Source: an uncultured Prevotella sp.
Lineage (GTDB): Bacteria > Bacteroidota > Bacteroidia > Bacteroidales > Bacteroidaceae
Length of the DNA: 55,747 nucleotides
Reading direction: 5' to 3'
Assembly: GCA_905233245.1 (NCBI GenBank)
Contig: CAJODK010000033.1
Span: 1 to 55,747, forward strand
The translations under genes and the position numbers were made by a program. Each line of letters opens with the position of its first letter. Within the stretch, counting starts at the first letter, position 1. The notes beneath the pieces were generated by a model that did no database searches, was not told the origin of the DNA, and worked only from the letters and a program-made list of their open reading frames with translations. Of the stretch, positions 26,665-36,207 are shown one piece after another.

Positions 26665-28246
26665 TTAGAGGTCTATATCGAGACCTGCTGCGAAGACACG
26701 GTTGCGACGGGTGAACTTGTTATTAGAGTTATTAGAGTCGCGATAGTCCGCAGCCTGGTTATAGTCGCGATAGTTGGTCTGGAAATAGCCCACATTGCAT
26801 CTTGTCGTTGATTTTATACTTGACACCAGTGCCGAAGCTCCATGAGTTGGTGACGAAAGAGATGTCGCTCATATACTCATCGGTGTTGCCGTAGTTAGTG
26901 GTCTGGATACCGCCTGAGACAGTCCAGCGCTTGTCCTTGCCGAAGTCGTACTCCACACCTGCGAGCCACTCGTCGGTGCCCTTTGAGAGCATCTGGTTCT
27001 TGTCGTCGTGACGGTTGCCGTTGGCATCGAAGTAGGTCTTCCTTGCCTGACGGTCGTAGAAGTGGTGGTAGCCAACATCGAAACGGAGTCCCTTGAGAGG
27101 CTCTACCTCAAGACCGAGGGTGAGCAGGGCTGGAGTGTCTTCACGCACGCTGGTGCCATCGACAAACTGGTTGACTACAGGGAAGAGTCCTGCCTCCTTG
27201 ACGGTAGAGCTGTTGGTCATGTTCATCTTAGTGCGGAACTCATACTTGAAGGCGAAGTTTACCCAGGCATACTTCACGTCAAGACCTATGATAGGACATA
27301 CGCCGAAGCCGTTCTGGTCTGACTGCAGATATACACCATTATAATACTTGGCAAGCTGACCTGACTGGGCTGAGAGGTTCTCGCCTGTCTGGGTGACTGC
27401 ATCGAGTGCTGCCTGATTGTCTGCCTTGGCAGCCTCTACACCAGCCTGGTAAATAGTGTTGCTGATGCCGTTAAAGTATTCAGCGAGAGGCTTTGCTCCC
27501 TCTGCGGTCTGCACCTTTATGTCTGAAATCTCTGCCTTGTAGCCTGCCATACCATAGAGGAAGCGAACACCTGCATAGCCACTGACCTTGATGTTCTCCT
27601 TGTCAACAATCTTATAGGCTGCGCCAATGGTACCACCGAAGTAATACTGCTTACCCTCAAGGAAGCCGTTACTGCTGAAGCCTGTAGATTCTGTTGCCCT
27701 GGTATTAAGGCGATAGGCACTAAACAACTGGTTAAGACCTGTAGGAATATCCTTCAGACCACTCTTTTCGTTACCACCAAACCATACTCCACCGATGGCA
27801 GCATCGAATGAGCCCAGACCGCTGTCGAAGGTACACTTACCACCACCACCTGAAACGGCTCCTGATGCCTGGAAAGAGAACTTCTTCCAGTTGTAAGCTA
27901 ACTGCACTGATGGCAGGAACGGAGCCGTCGCCACGCCACGATAGTGCTTCTTGTCACTGCCAGCAGTCGTAGCATCTGCCTGGAATACAGGATTCTGGGT
28001 GTAAATCAGACGACGCTGCCAAGCCAACTGCCAGTTGAATGACATATGCCAGCCTTCAGGCATGAGAGCCACACCAGCTGGGTTGGAATACACACCATCA
28101 ATGCCGATGGCACCGTCACGGGCTGGGTTACGAATGAAGGCTGCGTTCTGGTTGGTGTTAGTCATCATGCCACCTGCATGAATCTTGTTGAATGTTGAAA
28201 GTTGAATGTTGAAAGAGATTGCTAAAAGCAAAAAAAATTTTTTCAT
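26665..28246 (-). CDS. OmpP1/FadL family outer-membrane porin, frameshifted near the C-terminus
   Basis: About 526 codons if the shift is corrected. The signal peptide is residues 1-24, and the N-terminal plug region GGMMTNTNQNAAFIRNPARD with VYSNPAGVAL is typical of FadL-like long-chain fatty acid or hydrophobe channels. Amphipathic strands follow to the end. One extra base at about 26797 ends the upstream frame early (stop 26759); after it, the neighbouring frame carries NVGYFQTNYRDYNQAAD through VFAAGLDIDL, a plausible last part of the barrel. Loss of the terminal strand would prevent normal assembly, so this is either a pseudogene or a sequence error. The end of the signal peptide is encoded by a GTTGAAA-type repeat. 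A TAATTTTG box lies 58 nt upstream. Confidence 0.85.
28187..28215. repeat. GTTGAAT/GTTGAAA tandem repeat in the porin signal peptide
   Basis: GTTGAATGTTGAAA is repeated twice within the 5' coding end and encodes SFNIQLSTFN on the minus strand. Confidence 0.8.
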
Positions 28247-28304
28247 TTTCCTAAATACTTTATATTTTTTATGTCAAATCTTGCACATTTTTGATTTCGG
28301 TGTG

Positions 28305-28312
28305 CAAAATTA
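28305..28312 (-). promoter_or_regulatory. -7 box (TAATTTTG) for the OmpP1-like gene
   Basis: TAATTTTGC on the minus strand, 58 nt upstream of ATG 28246. Confidence 0.6.
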
Positions 28313-28376
28313 CTACTTTCTTTACCAATCAGAACATTTTTTATACATATTTCCTCTGTTTATTAACTTTTTTTTG

Positions 28377-28384
28377 TACTTTTG
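28377..28384 (+). promoter_or_regulatory. -7 box (TACTTTTG) for the DUF4421 gene, nearly leaderless
   Basis: TACTTTTG ends only 5 nt before ATG 28390, so the transcript may start at or next to the start codon. Confidence 0.6.
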
Positions 28385-28389
28385 CACCT

Positions 28390-29538
28390 ATGAAACGATT
28401 ACACCTTATTCTATACGTAGTAATACTGCTGACCATTTCACTTTCGGCATCAGCAGAAGAAAAAAACAGTAGCTTCCCTGTGAAAGCATGGTCGTGGCTC
28501 AAGAACTACATGTACGAGAGCACCGTCAAGGGCATCAACCAAGACTATATCGAGGTGCCCAAGAAGGAGTGGACGGCAGAACTCACCACTACAATCAATC
28601 ACTCTCCACTGAAACTGGAGACGGAGTGGAACTACGACAAAATCAACGGCACCTTCACATCGCACTCTGACAATGGTCTGACCACTGCCGTGGGTGTGGC
28701 TATAGCCTATCGCAGCTATGGCATAGGATTCTCGAAGATTGTCAATGGCACGGGTTCTAACTTCTCTATTGGCTTCTCTGGCAGCAAATACGCCATCAAC
28801 GCCAGCATCAAAAGTTACGAGAGTGATTCGCCAGAGATTAAGTTCGACGGTACCGCATGGGGAGAACCCTTTCACTCACGCGAGAAGACCAGGATAGACG
28901 ACCCCATCAAGGTACGCACCTTCTTCATCGATGGCTATTACTTCTTCAATGGCAGCAAGTTCTCATACCTCTCAGCCTACTCACCCTCGCTCATACAGCG
29001 TCGCTCAGCAGGCTCATTATTTGTAGGCGCCATGTACAGCCACGCCCGCGTAAACTTTGGGTCAGAAAACGATGCTGATATGATAATTGCGATGCAGGGC
29101 ATAGAGAGAGTGAAGAGCAATCAGTGGAGCGTGGGAGCAGGATATGCCTACAACTGGGTGCCAGCAAAGAATCTCACGGTAAACTGCACCGTTATGCCCA
29201 TGCTCACCCTCTACAACCGCAATACCGTGTACCGATACGACATTAAAGAAATCATCAATGAGGACTTCAACCGCCTGGATGATGAAGAATATTGGATTGA
29301 CGATGAAACTAGCGACGAGTCAACAGGAGACCTACTGAAAAAATACCCCCTGAACAAGGAAAAGACACCTAACCGCGTACGTCTGAACTTCGATGCACGT
29401 GTATCACTCATCTACCACTGGACCAATATGTTTGTACGTGCCTACGGTCAGTTCAACCGTTTCTCCTTCGGTGGTGAAGATGTCAAGGGACGTCTTATTG
29501 ATTGGACCATCTACGCCTCCGTAGGAACGAGATTCTAA
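28390..29538 (+). CDS. DUF4421 family outer-membrane protein
   Basis: 382 aa. The signal peptide (residues 1-21, ending SASAEE) is followed by alternating beta-strand sequence rich in aromatic residues and ends in SVGTRF, a terminal Phe typical of outer-membrane barrels. DUF4421 proteins are Bacteroidetes barrels of unknown function. ATG 28390 was chosen because it starts the signal peptide and sits 5 nt after a -7 box; the frame open to 28291 overlaps the promoter. dtd follows 4 nt after the stop codon. Confidence 0.82.
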   Translation: MKRLHLILYVVILLTISLSASAEEKNSSFPVKAWSWLKNYMYESTVKGINQDYIEVPKKEWTAELTTTINHSPLKLETEWNYDKINGTFTSHSDNGLTTAVGVAIAYRSYGIGFSKIVNGTGSNFSIGFSGSKYAINASIKSYESDSPEIKFDGTAWGEPFHSREKTRIDDPIKVRTFFIDGYYFFNGSKFSYLSAYSPSLIQRRSAGSLFVGAMYSHARVNFGSENDADMIIAMQGIERVKSNQWSVGAGYAYNWVPAKNLTVNCTVMPMLTLYNRNTVYRYDIKEIINEDFNRLDDEEYWIDDETSDESTGDLLKKYPLNKEKTPNRVRLNFDARVSLIYHWTNMFVRAYGQFNRFSFGGEDVKGRLIDWTIYASVGTRF

Positions 29539-29542
29539 AACC

Positions 29543-29995
29543 ATGCGCGCAGTAATCCAAAGAGTAAACCAAGCCTCGGTCACTATCGAAGGCAAGATAA
29601 AGAGCCAGATAGGCTCGGGATATCTTGTGCTCCTTGGTTGTTGTAACGATGACACCCAGCAGGATATCGAGTGGCTTTCGAGGAAGATTGTCAACCTCCG
29701 TGTCTTCGACGATGAGAATGGTGTAATGAATCGCAGCATCCTCGACGTAGGAGGCGACATACTGGTCGTATCACAGTTCACCCTCTGGGCGAGCTACAAG
29801 AAAGGCAACCGCCCCAGCTACCTCCGTGCAGGCAGCCATGACATCACCGTTCCACTCTACGAAGCCTTCATCAAAAAACTCAGTGCCGACCTGGGCAAGC
29901 CCGTCGGCACTGGTGAATTTGGTGCTATGATGCAAGTCTCACTCGTCAATGACGGTCCAGTCACCATCTGCATGGACTCCAAGAACCCAGAGTAA
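29543..29995 (+). CDS. dtd: D-aminoacyl-tRNA deacylase
   Basis: 150 aa, the usual length. It hydrolyses D-aminoacyl-tRNAs (and Gly-tRNA-Ala), protecting translation from D-amino acids. Diagnostic motifs: MRAVIQRVNQASVTI at the N-terminus, the SQFTLWA loop with the catalytic-pocket Thr (about residue 80), and NDGPVT near residue 137, the cross-subunit Gly-cisPro motif. Cytosolic dimer. Four nt after the DUF4421 gene. Confidence 0.97.
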   Translation: MRAVIQRVNQASVTIEGKIKSQIGSGYLVLLGCCNDDTQQDIEWLSRKIVNLRVFDDENGVMNRSILDVGGDILVVSQFTLWASYKKGNRPSYLRAGSHDITVPLYEAFIKKLSADLGKPVGTGEFGAMMQVSLVNDGPVTICMDSKNPE

Positions 29996-30015
29996 GAAAA
30001 ACACACACGATATTG

Positions 30016-30942
30016 TCAGTTTCTTCCCTTATTGATGATGTAAATGCCGATAGCAGCAAGGCCACCTGCGAGGACGTATTTGGGGTAGAACGTCTCGCCA
30101 AGGCAAAAGCACGAGGTAACGGCACCGACGACGGGAATCAGTGAATTGTATATGCAGACTTTCCCGACGGGATTGAGAGTGAGCAGTTTGTTGTAGAGAG
30201 CGAAACAAAGGGCTGAGATGGTGATGAGCGCCAAAAGGCAGGATATGCCAAGAAAATTGATGTGGGGAAGAGTGCCACCAATAGCGAGTCCTGGAAAAAT
30301 TAACAGAAGACCTCCGATGGCAAGACTGTAGCCGGTGCCCACAAAGACATCTATGCGACGGCTCAGCCCGCGAGTCATCAGACCACCAATAGCGCTACAG
30401 GTAGTATTGATAATAATCATCCCGTCGCCAAGCCACGTAAATCGCCCACTGTCTGCTCCTCCGAGATTGAGTGCGAGGATACCACAGAATCCCACAATGC
30501 ATCCAATGAGTTTACGCGAGGTCAGGCGGTCACTCTTGAAGCAAGCACATGCCAAAAGCACTACAAGAAAGGTGCCGAGCGAGTTGAGAATAGCGGCTCT
30601 GGAGCCCAGACTGTGGGACATGCCTACATAGAAGAAGAAGTAATGCAGCGTGGTATTCATCAAGGTGAAGGCTATAAGAAACAGCCAGTCACCGCTTTTA
30701 CTTGTGCGAAACGAGCGCCCACTGCCTCGTGCCAAAAGAAGAAGTATCAACCCTGCCACCGTAAACCTGATACCTGCAAAAAGCATTTTACCGCCCGTCA
30801 TATCGGGGGTGATACCGAAGGCACGAAAACCCACCTTGAGAAGTGGAAATGCCCATCCCCATACTATTGCACAGGTCAGGGCAAAGACCACTACCCAAGT
30901 GGATCGTTGGAATATAGATATTTCCTTATTAGCGGATGTCAA
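30016..30942 (-). CDS. EamA/DMT-family transporter
   Basis: 308 aa with ten predicted membrane segments and the two EamA repeats (about 20-150 and 165-305), as in drug/metabolite exporters such as RhaT or YdcZ relatives. The start is a TTG (30942) overlapping kduI by 14 nt; a GTG at 30891 is an alternative. It is the last gene of the DUF4861-EIIC-kduI run, so movement of a uronate-related metabolite is a guess from context only. Confidence 0.85.
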   Translation of the reverse strand: MTSANKEISIFQRSTWVVVFALTCAIVWGWAFPLLKVGFRAFGITPDMTGGKMLFAGIRFTVAGLILLLLARGSGRSFRTSKSGDWLFLIAFTLMNTTLHYFFFYVGMSHSLGSRAAILNSLGTFLVVLLACACFKSDRLTSRKLIGCIVGFCGILALNLGGADSGRFTWLGDGMIIINTTCSAIGGLMTRGLSRRIDVFVGTGYSLAIGGLLLIFPGLAIGGTLPHINFLGISCLLALITISALCFALYNKLLTLNPVGKVCIYNSLIPVVGAVTSCFCLGETFYPKYVLAGGLAAIGIYIINKGRN

Positions 30943-31939
30943 TCACAGGGATGTTATCCTTGTCGTTGTAGTAGAGGTTCTCACCTGCCATACCCCAGAT
31001 GAAGGTGTAGTAGTAGGTACCTGCTGCTGCGTGGATAGACCACTCTGGTGACATGATAGCCTGCTCATTGTGAAGCCATACGTTGCGTGACTCCTGAGGC
31101 TGACCCATCACGTGAGAGATGGTCTGACCCTCTGGCAGGTTGAAGTAATAGTAAGCCTCGATACGACGACCGTGAGTGTGAGGTGGCATAGTGTTCCACA
31201 CAGCACCTGGGTTGAGCTGGGTAAGACCGAGCTGGAGCTGGCATGGACCTTCCTCGAGTACGTCATTTACGATGAGCTTATATACTGTACGGTTGTTAGC
31301 CTCTTCCACAGTGCCTACAGGTCCCCAAACAGCTGCCTTGAGTGAGCCCTTACGACCATCGAGGGTAATCCACTGGGTCTTGTAGTGCTGGTGGGCTGTA
31401 GCAGAGTTGAGGTAGAACTTAGCAGGGTTCTTTGGGTCCTTGGAACGGAACTCCACAACCTTGTTGACGTCCTTGTCCTTAGAGATATGACCGCGACCTA
31501 CATAGAGAGCCTCCTTGGGAGAGAGAGCATACTCCTTGCCGTCAACGATGACTACGCCGTCGCCGAGACCGCAGTTTACGATACCAATCTCACGGTTATA
31601 TAGGAAATACTTCTCCTTGATGTTCTTGTCAACATCGAGACCGAGTTCCCAGAAGTTCTCAAGCTTCAGAGTCTTATAGACTGGCATAGCGCCGCCAAAG
31701 ATAAAACGGTCGTAGTGAGAGTAGGTGAGAAGGATAGAGTCGGCCTCCATGACCTTCTCCATCACGAAGCGCTCACGCAACTTCTTTGTGTCATAGTGCT
31801 TAACATCACATGGATGGCAAGCAGTCTGGAACTTCACATGCTGTGCACCGACATAGCGGTCAGCCTCCTGGGCATGAAGAGGTGAGAGGTTAGAGGTAAG
31901 AGGTAAGAGAATACCTAATGCTAAAAGAATCTTTTTCAT
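30929..31939 (-). CDS. kduI: 5-dehydro-4-deoxy-D-glucuronate isomerase with an export signal
   Basis: 336 aa, about 58 longer than cytosolic KduI. The enzyme isomerises 5-keto-4-deoxyuronate, released by pectate or other uronate lyases and hydrolases, to 3-deoxy-D-glycero-2,5-hexodiulosonate. The cupin metal site is visible: [15 protein letters not shown] (His, His, Glu) with a later His. Unlike typical KduI it starts with a signal peptide ([20 protein letters not shown], cleavage near residue 24), which suggests a periplasmic location. The end of that signal peptide is encoded by a GAGGTAA heptamer repeat. It follows the EIIC gene by 37 nt, filled with TTTATAC heptamers. Confidence 0.92.
   Translation of the reverse strand: MKKILLALGILLPLTSNLSPLHAQEADRYVGAQHVKFQTACHPCDVKHYDTKKLRERFVMEKVMEADSILLTYSHYDRFIFGGAMPVYKTLKLENFWELGLDVDKNIKEKYFLYNREIGIVNCGLGDGVVIVDGKEYALSPKEALYVGRGHISKDKDVNKVVEFRSKDPKNPAKFYLNSATAHQHYKTQWITLDGRKGSLKAAVWGPVGTVEEANNRTVYKLIVNDVLEEGPCQLQLGLTQLNPGAVWNTMPPHTHGRRIEAYYYFNLPEGQTISHVMGQPQESRNVWLHNEQAIMSPEWSIHAAAGTYYYTFIWGMAGENLYYNDKDNIPVIDIR
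31879..31910. repeat. Heptamer repeat (GAGGTRA)4 encoding the kduI signal-peptide end
   Basis: Four copies with 7-nt period inside the coding region, the same heptamer family as in argS (17281) and at the DUF3098/uppP junction (37701). Confidence 0.8.
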
Positions 31940-31942
31940 AAC

Positions 31943-31979
31943 GTTATACTTTATACTTTATACTCTATACTTTATACTA
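31943..31979. repeat. Heptamer repeat (TTTATAC)5 between EIIC and kduI
   Basis: Five copies with 7-nt period cover nearly the whole intercistronic gap. The related form recurs at 49096-49123. Confidence 0.85.
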
Positions 31980-33353
31980 TTTCTTATTCATTCTCACACG
32001 GTTCCATGCTACGAGGGCGATGGTGATGATTGTGAGGATACCCGCTCCGATGTAAGAGAGGTACTTCATGCAGGCATAAATGAGGGTAGAGAGTGGGCTT
32101 GAAGCGAAGTCAAGCGCACCTGCTGAGAAGCCTGCTGGCACCTGCACGGTCTTATCGTCTGGGTGGATGCGTGCCACCTCGTGAGCTGCAAGAGTGAAGT
32201 CGCCTGCCATCCATGTCACGAAGTAGAGACCGATGGCCATCATCACGAGACCTACGATGAAGGAACGCAGTACGTTACCATTGGTGTAAGGCAGTATCAT
32301 CACGAAGACATAGAACATGCCTGCGAGTGATGCAAGTGGCAGGAACTGGTTGCCTGGCAGTGCTACTGCAAGTACAAGGGTAACAGGGATAAGGAGCAGT
32401 GATACTACCAGCGTGGTAGGATGACCGATAACGAGTGCTGGTGACATACCGATATAGAGTTCCTTGTCCTCACCAAACTTCTTGGCGATGAGTTCCTTGG
32501 TAGCCTCAGCAATAGGCTTCAGACCCTCAATGAAGAGAGAGGTGATGCGAGGGATGAGTTCCATGACTGCACCCATCTTGATACCTATCTGCAGGGTGGT
32601 AGGAATGTTATTAACTACCTCGTCCCAATCACGACAAGCCAGACAGCCGATAATGATGCCTATGAGCACTCCGAGGAAGAGAGGTTCGCCGAAGAGACCA
32701 AACTTCTTCTTCATACCCTCCGAGTCTATGTTCACCTTATTAATGCCTGGCACATAATCGAGCACCTTATTGATAGCAACAGCGAAAGGCATGAAACCCT
32801 GACAGAAAGGCTGTGGGATAGAGATGCCGTCCATACCTGGATAGAACTGCTGGAATTTCTTAGCAGTAACGTCGGCAAGTACCAAAGTGATGATGTAGCA
32901 CACGATGGCAGCGAAGAAGCCCCACGCAACAGACTGTGTCATGAAATAGACAACAGCACCGATGAATGCAAAGTGCCAGTAGTTCCAAAGGTCAATGTTG
33001 ACAGTACGTGTGCAACCCAGAAGGAGCAGCACGAGGTTGACACCCAAGCAGACTGGGATGATGAACGAACCCACGAGGGTGTTGTAAGCCACTGACGCAG
33101 CAGCAGGCCAACCCATGTCGAACACCTGAAGCTCAAGACCATATATCTCCACTACCTTAGAGAGGGCTGGAGACATGGTGTCAACAAGCAGAGCGGTGAT
33201 GATACTCAGACCCACAAAACCCACGCCTACGAAGAGACCTGACTTGAGAGCCTTTGAGAAGTTGATGCCGATGCAGACACCAAGGATGGTGAAGATGATA
33301 GGCATCATAACAGCGGCACCAAGGCCGATGATGTAAGAAAATACAGCTTCCAT
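31977..33353 (-). CDS. PTS galactitol-type IIC family membrane protein (orphan EIIC)
   Basis: 458 aa, about 10-12 membrane segments. It resembles the IIC component of galactitol-type phosphotransferase systems (GatC/SgcC), with the conserved MxPIIFTILGVxIG start and the HPTTLVVS segment. PTS IIC proteins need IIA and IIB partners plus EI and HPr; none is in this window, and Bacteroidetes usually lack sugar PTS. It therefore probably works as a phosphorylation-independent permease, perhaps for an unsaturated uronate or related sugar, given kduI and DUF4861 on either side. It starts 31 nt after the DUF4861 stop codon; that gap is a (CTTATAA) heptamer repeat. Confidence 0.85.
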   Translation of the reverse strand: MEAVFSYIIGLGAAVMMPIIFTILGVCIGINFSKALKSGLFVGVGFVGLSIITALLVDTMSPALSKVVEIYGLELQVFDMGWPAAASVAYNTLVGSFIIPVCLGVNLVLLLLGCTRTVNIDLWNYWHFAFIGAVVYFMTQSVAWGFFAAIVCYIITLVLADVTAKKFQQFYPGMDGISIPQPFCQGFMPFAVAINKVLDYVPGINKVNIDSEGMKKKFGLFGEPLFLGVLIGIIIGCLACRDWDEVVNNIPTTLQIGIKMGAVMELIPRITSLFIEGLKPIAEATKELIAKKFGEDKELYIGMSPALVIGHPTTLVVSLLLIPVTLVLAVALPGNQFLPLASLAGMFYVFVMILPYTNGNVLRSFIVGLVMMAIGLYFVTWMAGDFTLAAHEVARIHPDDKTVQVPAGFSAGALDFASSPLSTLIYACMKYLSYIGAGILTIITIALVAWNRVRMNKK

Positions 33354-33366
33354 GTTTATTCTAAAT

Positions 33367-33400
33367 GTTATAAGTTATAAGTTATCAGTTATAAGTTATT
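33367..33400. repeat. Heptamer repeat (GTTATAA)4 spanning the DUF4861 stop and EIIC leader
   Basis: Four to five copies with 7-nt period. On the minus strand the repeat encodes the last residues of DUF4861, supplies its stop codon and fills the gap to the EIIC start. Confidence 0.85.
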
Positions 33401-34662
33401 TCTGCTGGTGAAGCCAACTCTTTCTTCCAATTGTCAAGGTAGTCGAACCACGCTTTGGAGTCCTTGAAGCCAAAAGACTCAAGGTCACAGGTAGCTGCGA
33501 ACCAGTAGTTGAGATGGTCGGTCTCCGTACCTATTATATTAACATATGCCTGCGTAGGCAGCACGAGTTTTCCTTTTCCGTCAGGAGTGCCTATCTTCTC
33601 CTTCTCCATGTCAGAGAAGCGTGTCTCACTCTTGTAGTACTCCTCAGGGACATTTACAGCAAGACCCACGGTGTGCACACCATAGACTTTGGGATTATTA
33701 CCTCCCCACGCTGTGCCCCAGCAGGCACGGAGTCCCTTGCAGTCAGAGTGTTCCTCTGAGCCTTTAGGGTCGGCAATGTCAACAGTACCCGCAGCAAGAG
33801 GCAAACCTTTGACGGCGTGTGAGAACTTAACATCTACCTCGACGTCGCGATGCCCTGCATAGAGGGTGTAGGTAGTGATGACATCTACGGGCTTGAACGT
33901 CTCGAATGGTTGCCAGGCACGATTGGTGATGCGAAGAACGGTACGCACGGCACCTGCTGAAACTACCTCCATTGTGGTGTTTCTGACATTCTCATACATC
34001 ACCGTCCAACCCTTCTTGGCATCCCATGCATGCATAGTGCCACATCCAAAGGTGGAACCTGTCCACAGCACATCATCGCCAGCACCTGCTGCCTTCTGCT
34101 CTGCTGAGGGATAGAAGGCTGTCTCTGCAATATCTGCCTTCAACTGCTGATGACCATAGTAGTCGATAGACTGACGGTGGTCGCAGTAAGCACGGAATCC
34201 CACCATATCATTCTCCATCACGGCTCCGTGGGGGAAGATATACTGATAGGGATTACTCGTCTTAGGGAAGGTGACCGAATTGATTGGCATGTGCTTCTGA
34301 TTTTTTGCTGCACGGTCACGAATGGCGATAGCACCATAGCACACGGCAGGGTACTCGCGTGGCGTTCCTTCATCAGAAAGCACTACGTTGAAGGTCTGCT
34401 TTTCCTTCTTCTTCATATCAGTAACGAAAGAGAGTTCCTCATAGAGTCCGTCATCATTGAGGTCGTCAAGTTGGCAAGGCACCTCCTTACCATCAAGGGT
34501 GACAAGGGCAGAGGTGGTAGTGCCATCTAGAACCACCACAACAGGAACGGCCTTGCGCTCCTTCGAATAGGTATTGGTCACGCTGACCGTCACGGTCTTC
34601 TCTGTAGCCATCGCTGTTACAGCAACAAGCAGAGTGGTGAGTATTGTTAGTAGTCTGTTCAT
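33385..34662 (-). CDS. DUF4861 family secreted protein
   Basis: 425 aa with a signal peptide (residues 1-20, ending TAMATE). Remaining sequence is beta-rich with many Trp and aromatic residues (AWDAKKGWTVMYENV, WGTAWGGNNP). DUF4861 proteins occur beside uronate and pectin degradation genes in Bacteroidetes, which agrees with kduI two genes downstream. Catalytic role unknown; a carbohydrate-binding or lyase-like function is possible. The start overlaps the folK stop by one base (TAATG), showing translational coupling. Confidence 0.78.
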   Translation of the reverse strand: MNRLLTILTTLLVAVTAMATEKTVTVSVTNTYSKERKAVPVVVVLDGTTTSALVTLDGKEVPCQLDDLNDDGLYEELSFVTDMKKKEKQTFNVVLSDEGTPREYPAVCYGAIAIRDRAAKNQKHMPINSVTFPKTSNPYQYIFPHGAVMENDMVGFRAYCDHRQSIDYYGHQQLKADIAETAFYPSAEQKAAGAGDDVLWTGSTFGCGTMHAWDAKKGWTVMYENVRNTTMEVVSAGAVRTVLRITNRAWQPFETFKPVDVITTYTLYAGHRDVEVDVKFSHAVKGLPLAAGTVDIADPKGSEEHSDCKGLRACWGTAWGGNNPKVYGVHTVGLAVNVPEEYYKSETRFSDMEKEKIGTPDGKGKLVLPTQAYVNIIGTETDHLNYWFAATCDLESFGFKDSKAWFDYLDNWKKELASPAEITYN

Positions 34663-35072
34663 TATTTAGGTTTTATTTCGTTTAGTGGATTCATTACGAA
34701 GTCGCGCTCCTGCATCAGCGGATGCGGTATCTTGAGGTCGGGCTCATCGATGGTCTCATCGCCGTAGAGCAGTATGTCGATGTCTATGACACGGTCGTGG
34801 TAATGACCATCTATGCTCTTCTGTGTGCGTCCCATCTCGCGCTCTATCCTTTGCGTTGCCATGAGCAGTTGGCGTGGGGAGAGTTCTGTATCTACGCAAA
34901 TGGCGGAGTTCAGGTATGAGTGCTCTGAGTGGTATCCCCAAGGCTCTGTTTCATATAGCGAAGAACGACGGGTTATCTCCCCTACCCTTTCTTCTATCAT
35001 CTCATAGGCTCGGAGTATGTTTTTCTCCTTATCGCCCAGATTAGTTCCTATGCCCAGATATGCCTTAGTCAT
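34662..35072 (-). CDS. folK: 2-amino-4-hydroxy-6-hydroxymethyldihydropteridine diphosphokinase
   Basis: 136 aa, slightly short for HPPK. It transfers pyrophosphate from ATP to 6-hydroxymethyl-dihydropterin in folate synthesis. Visible motifs: LGIGTNLGDKEKNI (N-terminus), SSLYETEPWGY with pterin contacts, and RVIDIDILLYGDETI with the two Mg-binding Asp residues, then IPHPLMQERDFV. It overlaps queA by 8 nt and DUF4861 by 1 nt. Confidence 0.95.
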   Translation of the reverse strand: MTKAYLGIGTNLGDKEKNILRAYEMIEERVGEITRRSSLYETEPWGYHSEHSYLNSAICVDTELSPRQLLMATQRIEREMGRTQKSIDGHYHDRVIDIDILLYGDETIDEPDLKIPHPLMQERDFVMNPLNEIKPK

Positions 35073-36207
35073 TGACTATCAGCATCACATCGCCAAAGCA
35101 ACCCACGCGGAAGCCTGCCTTCATCGCTTTCTTATAGGCATCCATTACGATGTCGTAACCGCCAAAGGCCGCCGTTGCCATCACCATCGGTGTCTTAGGA
35201 TGGTAGAGGTTTACGATACAGGAGTCTGCCAGACCGTAGTTGTATGGTGGGAAGATGAACTTATTAGTCCAACCGTCGAAAGGCTTGATGAAACCATCAG
35301 TACCCACCACGGTCTCCGTTGCCTTGAGCACACTGGCTCCCACGCAACATACCCTGTGGCCATTCTTCTTCACCGTATTGACCTTATCGCAGGTTTCTTC
35401 CGTGACATGCATTTCCTCAGAGTCGGCCTTGTGCTTGCTGAGGTCCTCCACCTCGATAGGATGGAATATGCCGAGTCCGCAGTGCAGGGTGATGAAGGCT
35501 GTCTTGATACCGTGGATATCCAGACGCTTCATCATCTGACGAGTGAAGTGCAAACCTGTAGAAGGAGCTGTCACTGCGCCCTCTATCTCAGCAAAGACAT
35601 TCTGAAAATCATCGAAATCCTCCTCGGTCACGGGGCGATCGAGTTTACCGTCCTTGCCCTTGTGGTCTATGACATATCGTGGGAGTGGTGCCTCGCCAAG
35701 TGAGAATATTCTCTCCTTGAATACATCGTGAGGACAGTCATAGAGGAAACGGAGCGTACGACCGCGAGAGGTGGTGTTGTCTATCACCTCCGCAACGATA
35801 GTGCCTTCCTCATTGAAGAAGAGTTTGTTGCCGATACGTATCTTACGTGCAGGCTCTACAAGCACGTCCCAAAGACGCATCTCCTCATTGAGCTCGCGCA
35901 AAAGGAATACTTCTATCTTCGCATCCGTCTTCTCCTTGGTGCCATAGAGACGTGCTGGCAATACCTTGGTGTTGTTGAAGATAAACATATCGCCCTCATC
36001 AAAATAGTCGAAGACATCTAGGAGAGAGTCGCGCAACTCTATCTTCTGGGATTTCTTGTGCACCACCACCATACGGCACTCGTCTGGACGCTTCAGCGAG
36101 AATGTTGTCTCCTCGCCATTATCATTGGTCACTGTGCGCTCTATGCTGTGTGGGTACAATGCCACTTGCGCACTTGGTAGGTTGTAATCAAACTGTGATA
36201 ATTTCAT
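35065..36207 (-). CDS. queA: S-adenosylmethionine:tRNA ribosyltransferase-isomerase
   Basis: 380 aa. It adds the epoxycyclopentanediol precursor from S-adenosylmethionine to preQ1 at tRNA position 34 in queuosine synthesis. Family motifs: [11 protein letters not shown] start, FIFNNTKVLPARLYG (about 85), APSTGLHFT (about 226) and FITLHCGLGIFHPI (about 247). It is translationally coupled to truB (4-nt ATGA overlap) upstream and to folK (8-nt overlap) downstream, next to another tRNA-modification enzyme. Confidence 0.95.
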   Translation of the reverse strand: MKLSQFDYNLPSAQVALYPHSIERTVTNDNGEETTFSLKRPDECRMVVVHKKSQKIELRDSLLDVFDYFDEGDMFIFNNTKVLPARLYGTKEKTDAKIEVFLLRELNEEMRLWDVLVEPARKIRIGNKLFFNEEGTIVAEVIDNTTSRGRTLRFLYDCPHDVFKERIFSLGEAPLPRYVIDHKGKDGKLDRPVTEEDFDDFQNVFAEIEGAVTAPSTGLHFTRQMMKRLDIHGIKTAFITLHCGLGIFHPIEVEDLSKHKADSEEMHVTEETCDKVNTVKKNGHRVCCVGASVLKATETVVGTDGFIKPFDGWTNKFIFPPYNYGLADSCIVNLYHPKTPMVMATAAFGGYDIVMDAYKKAMKAGFRVGCFGDVMLIVND

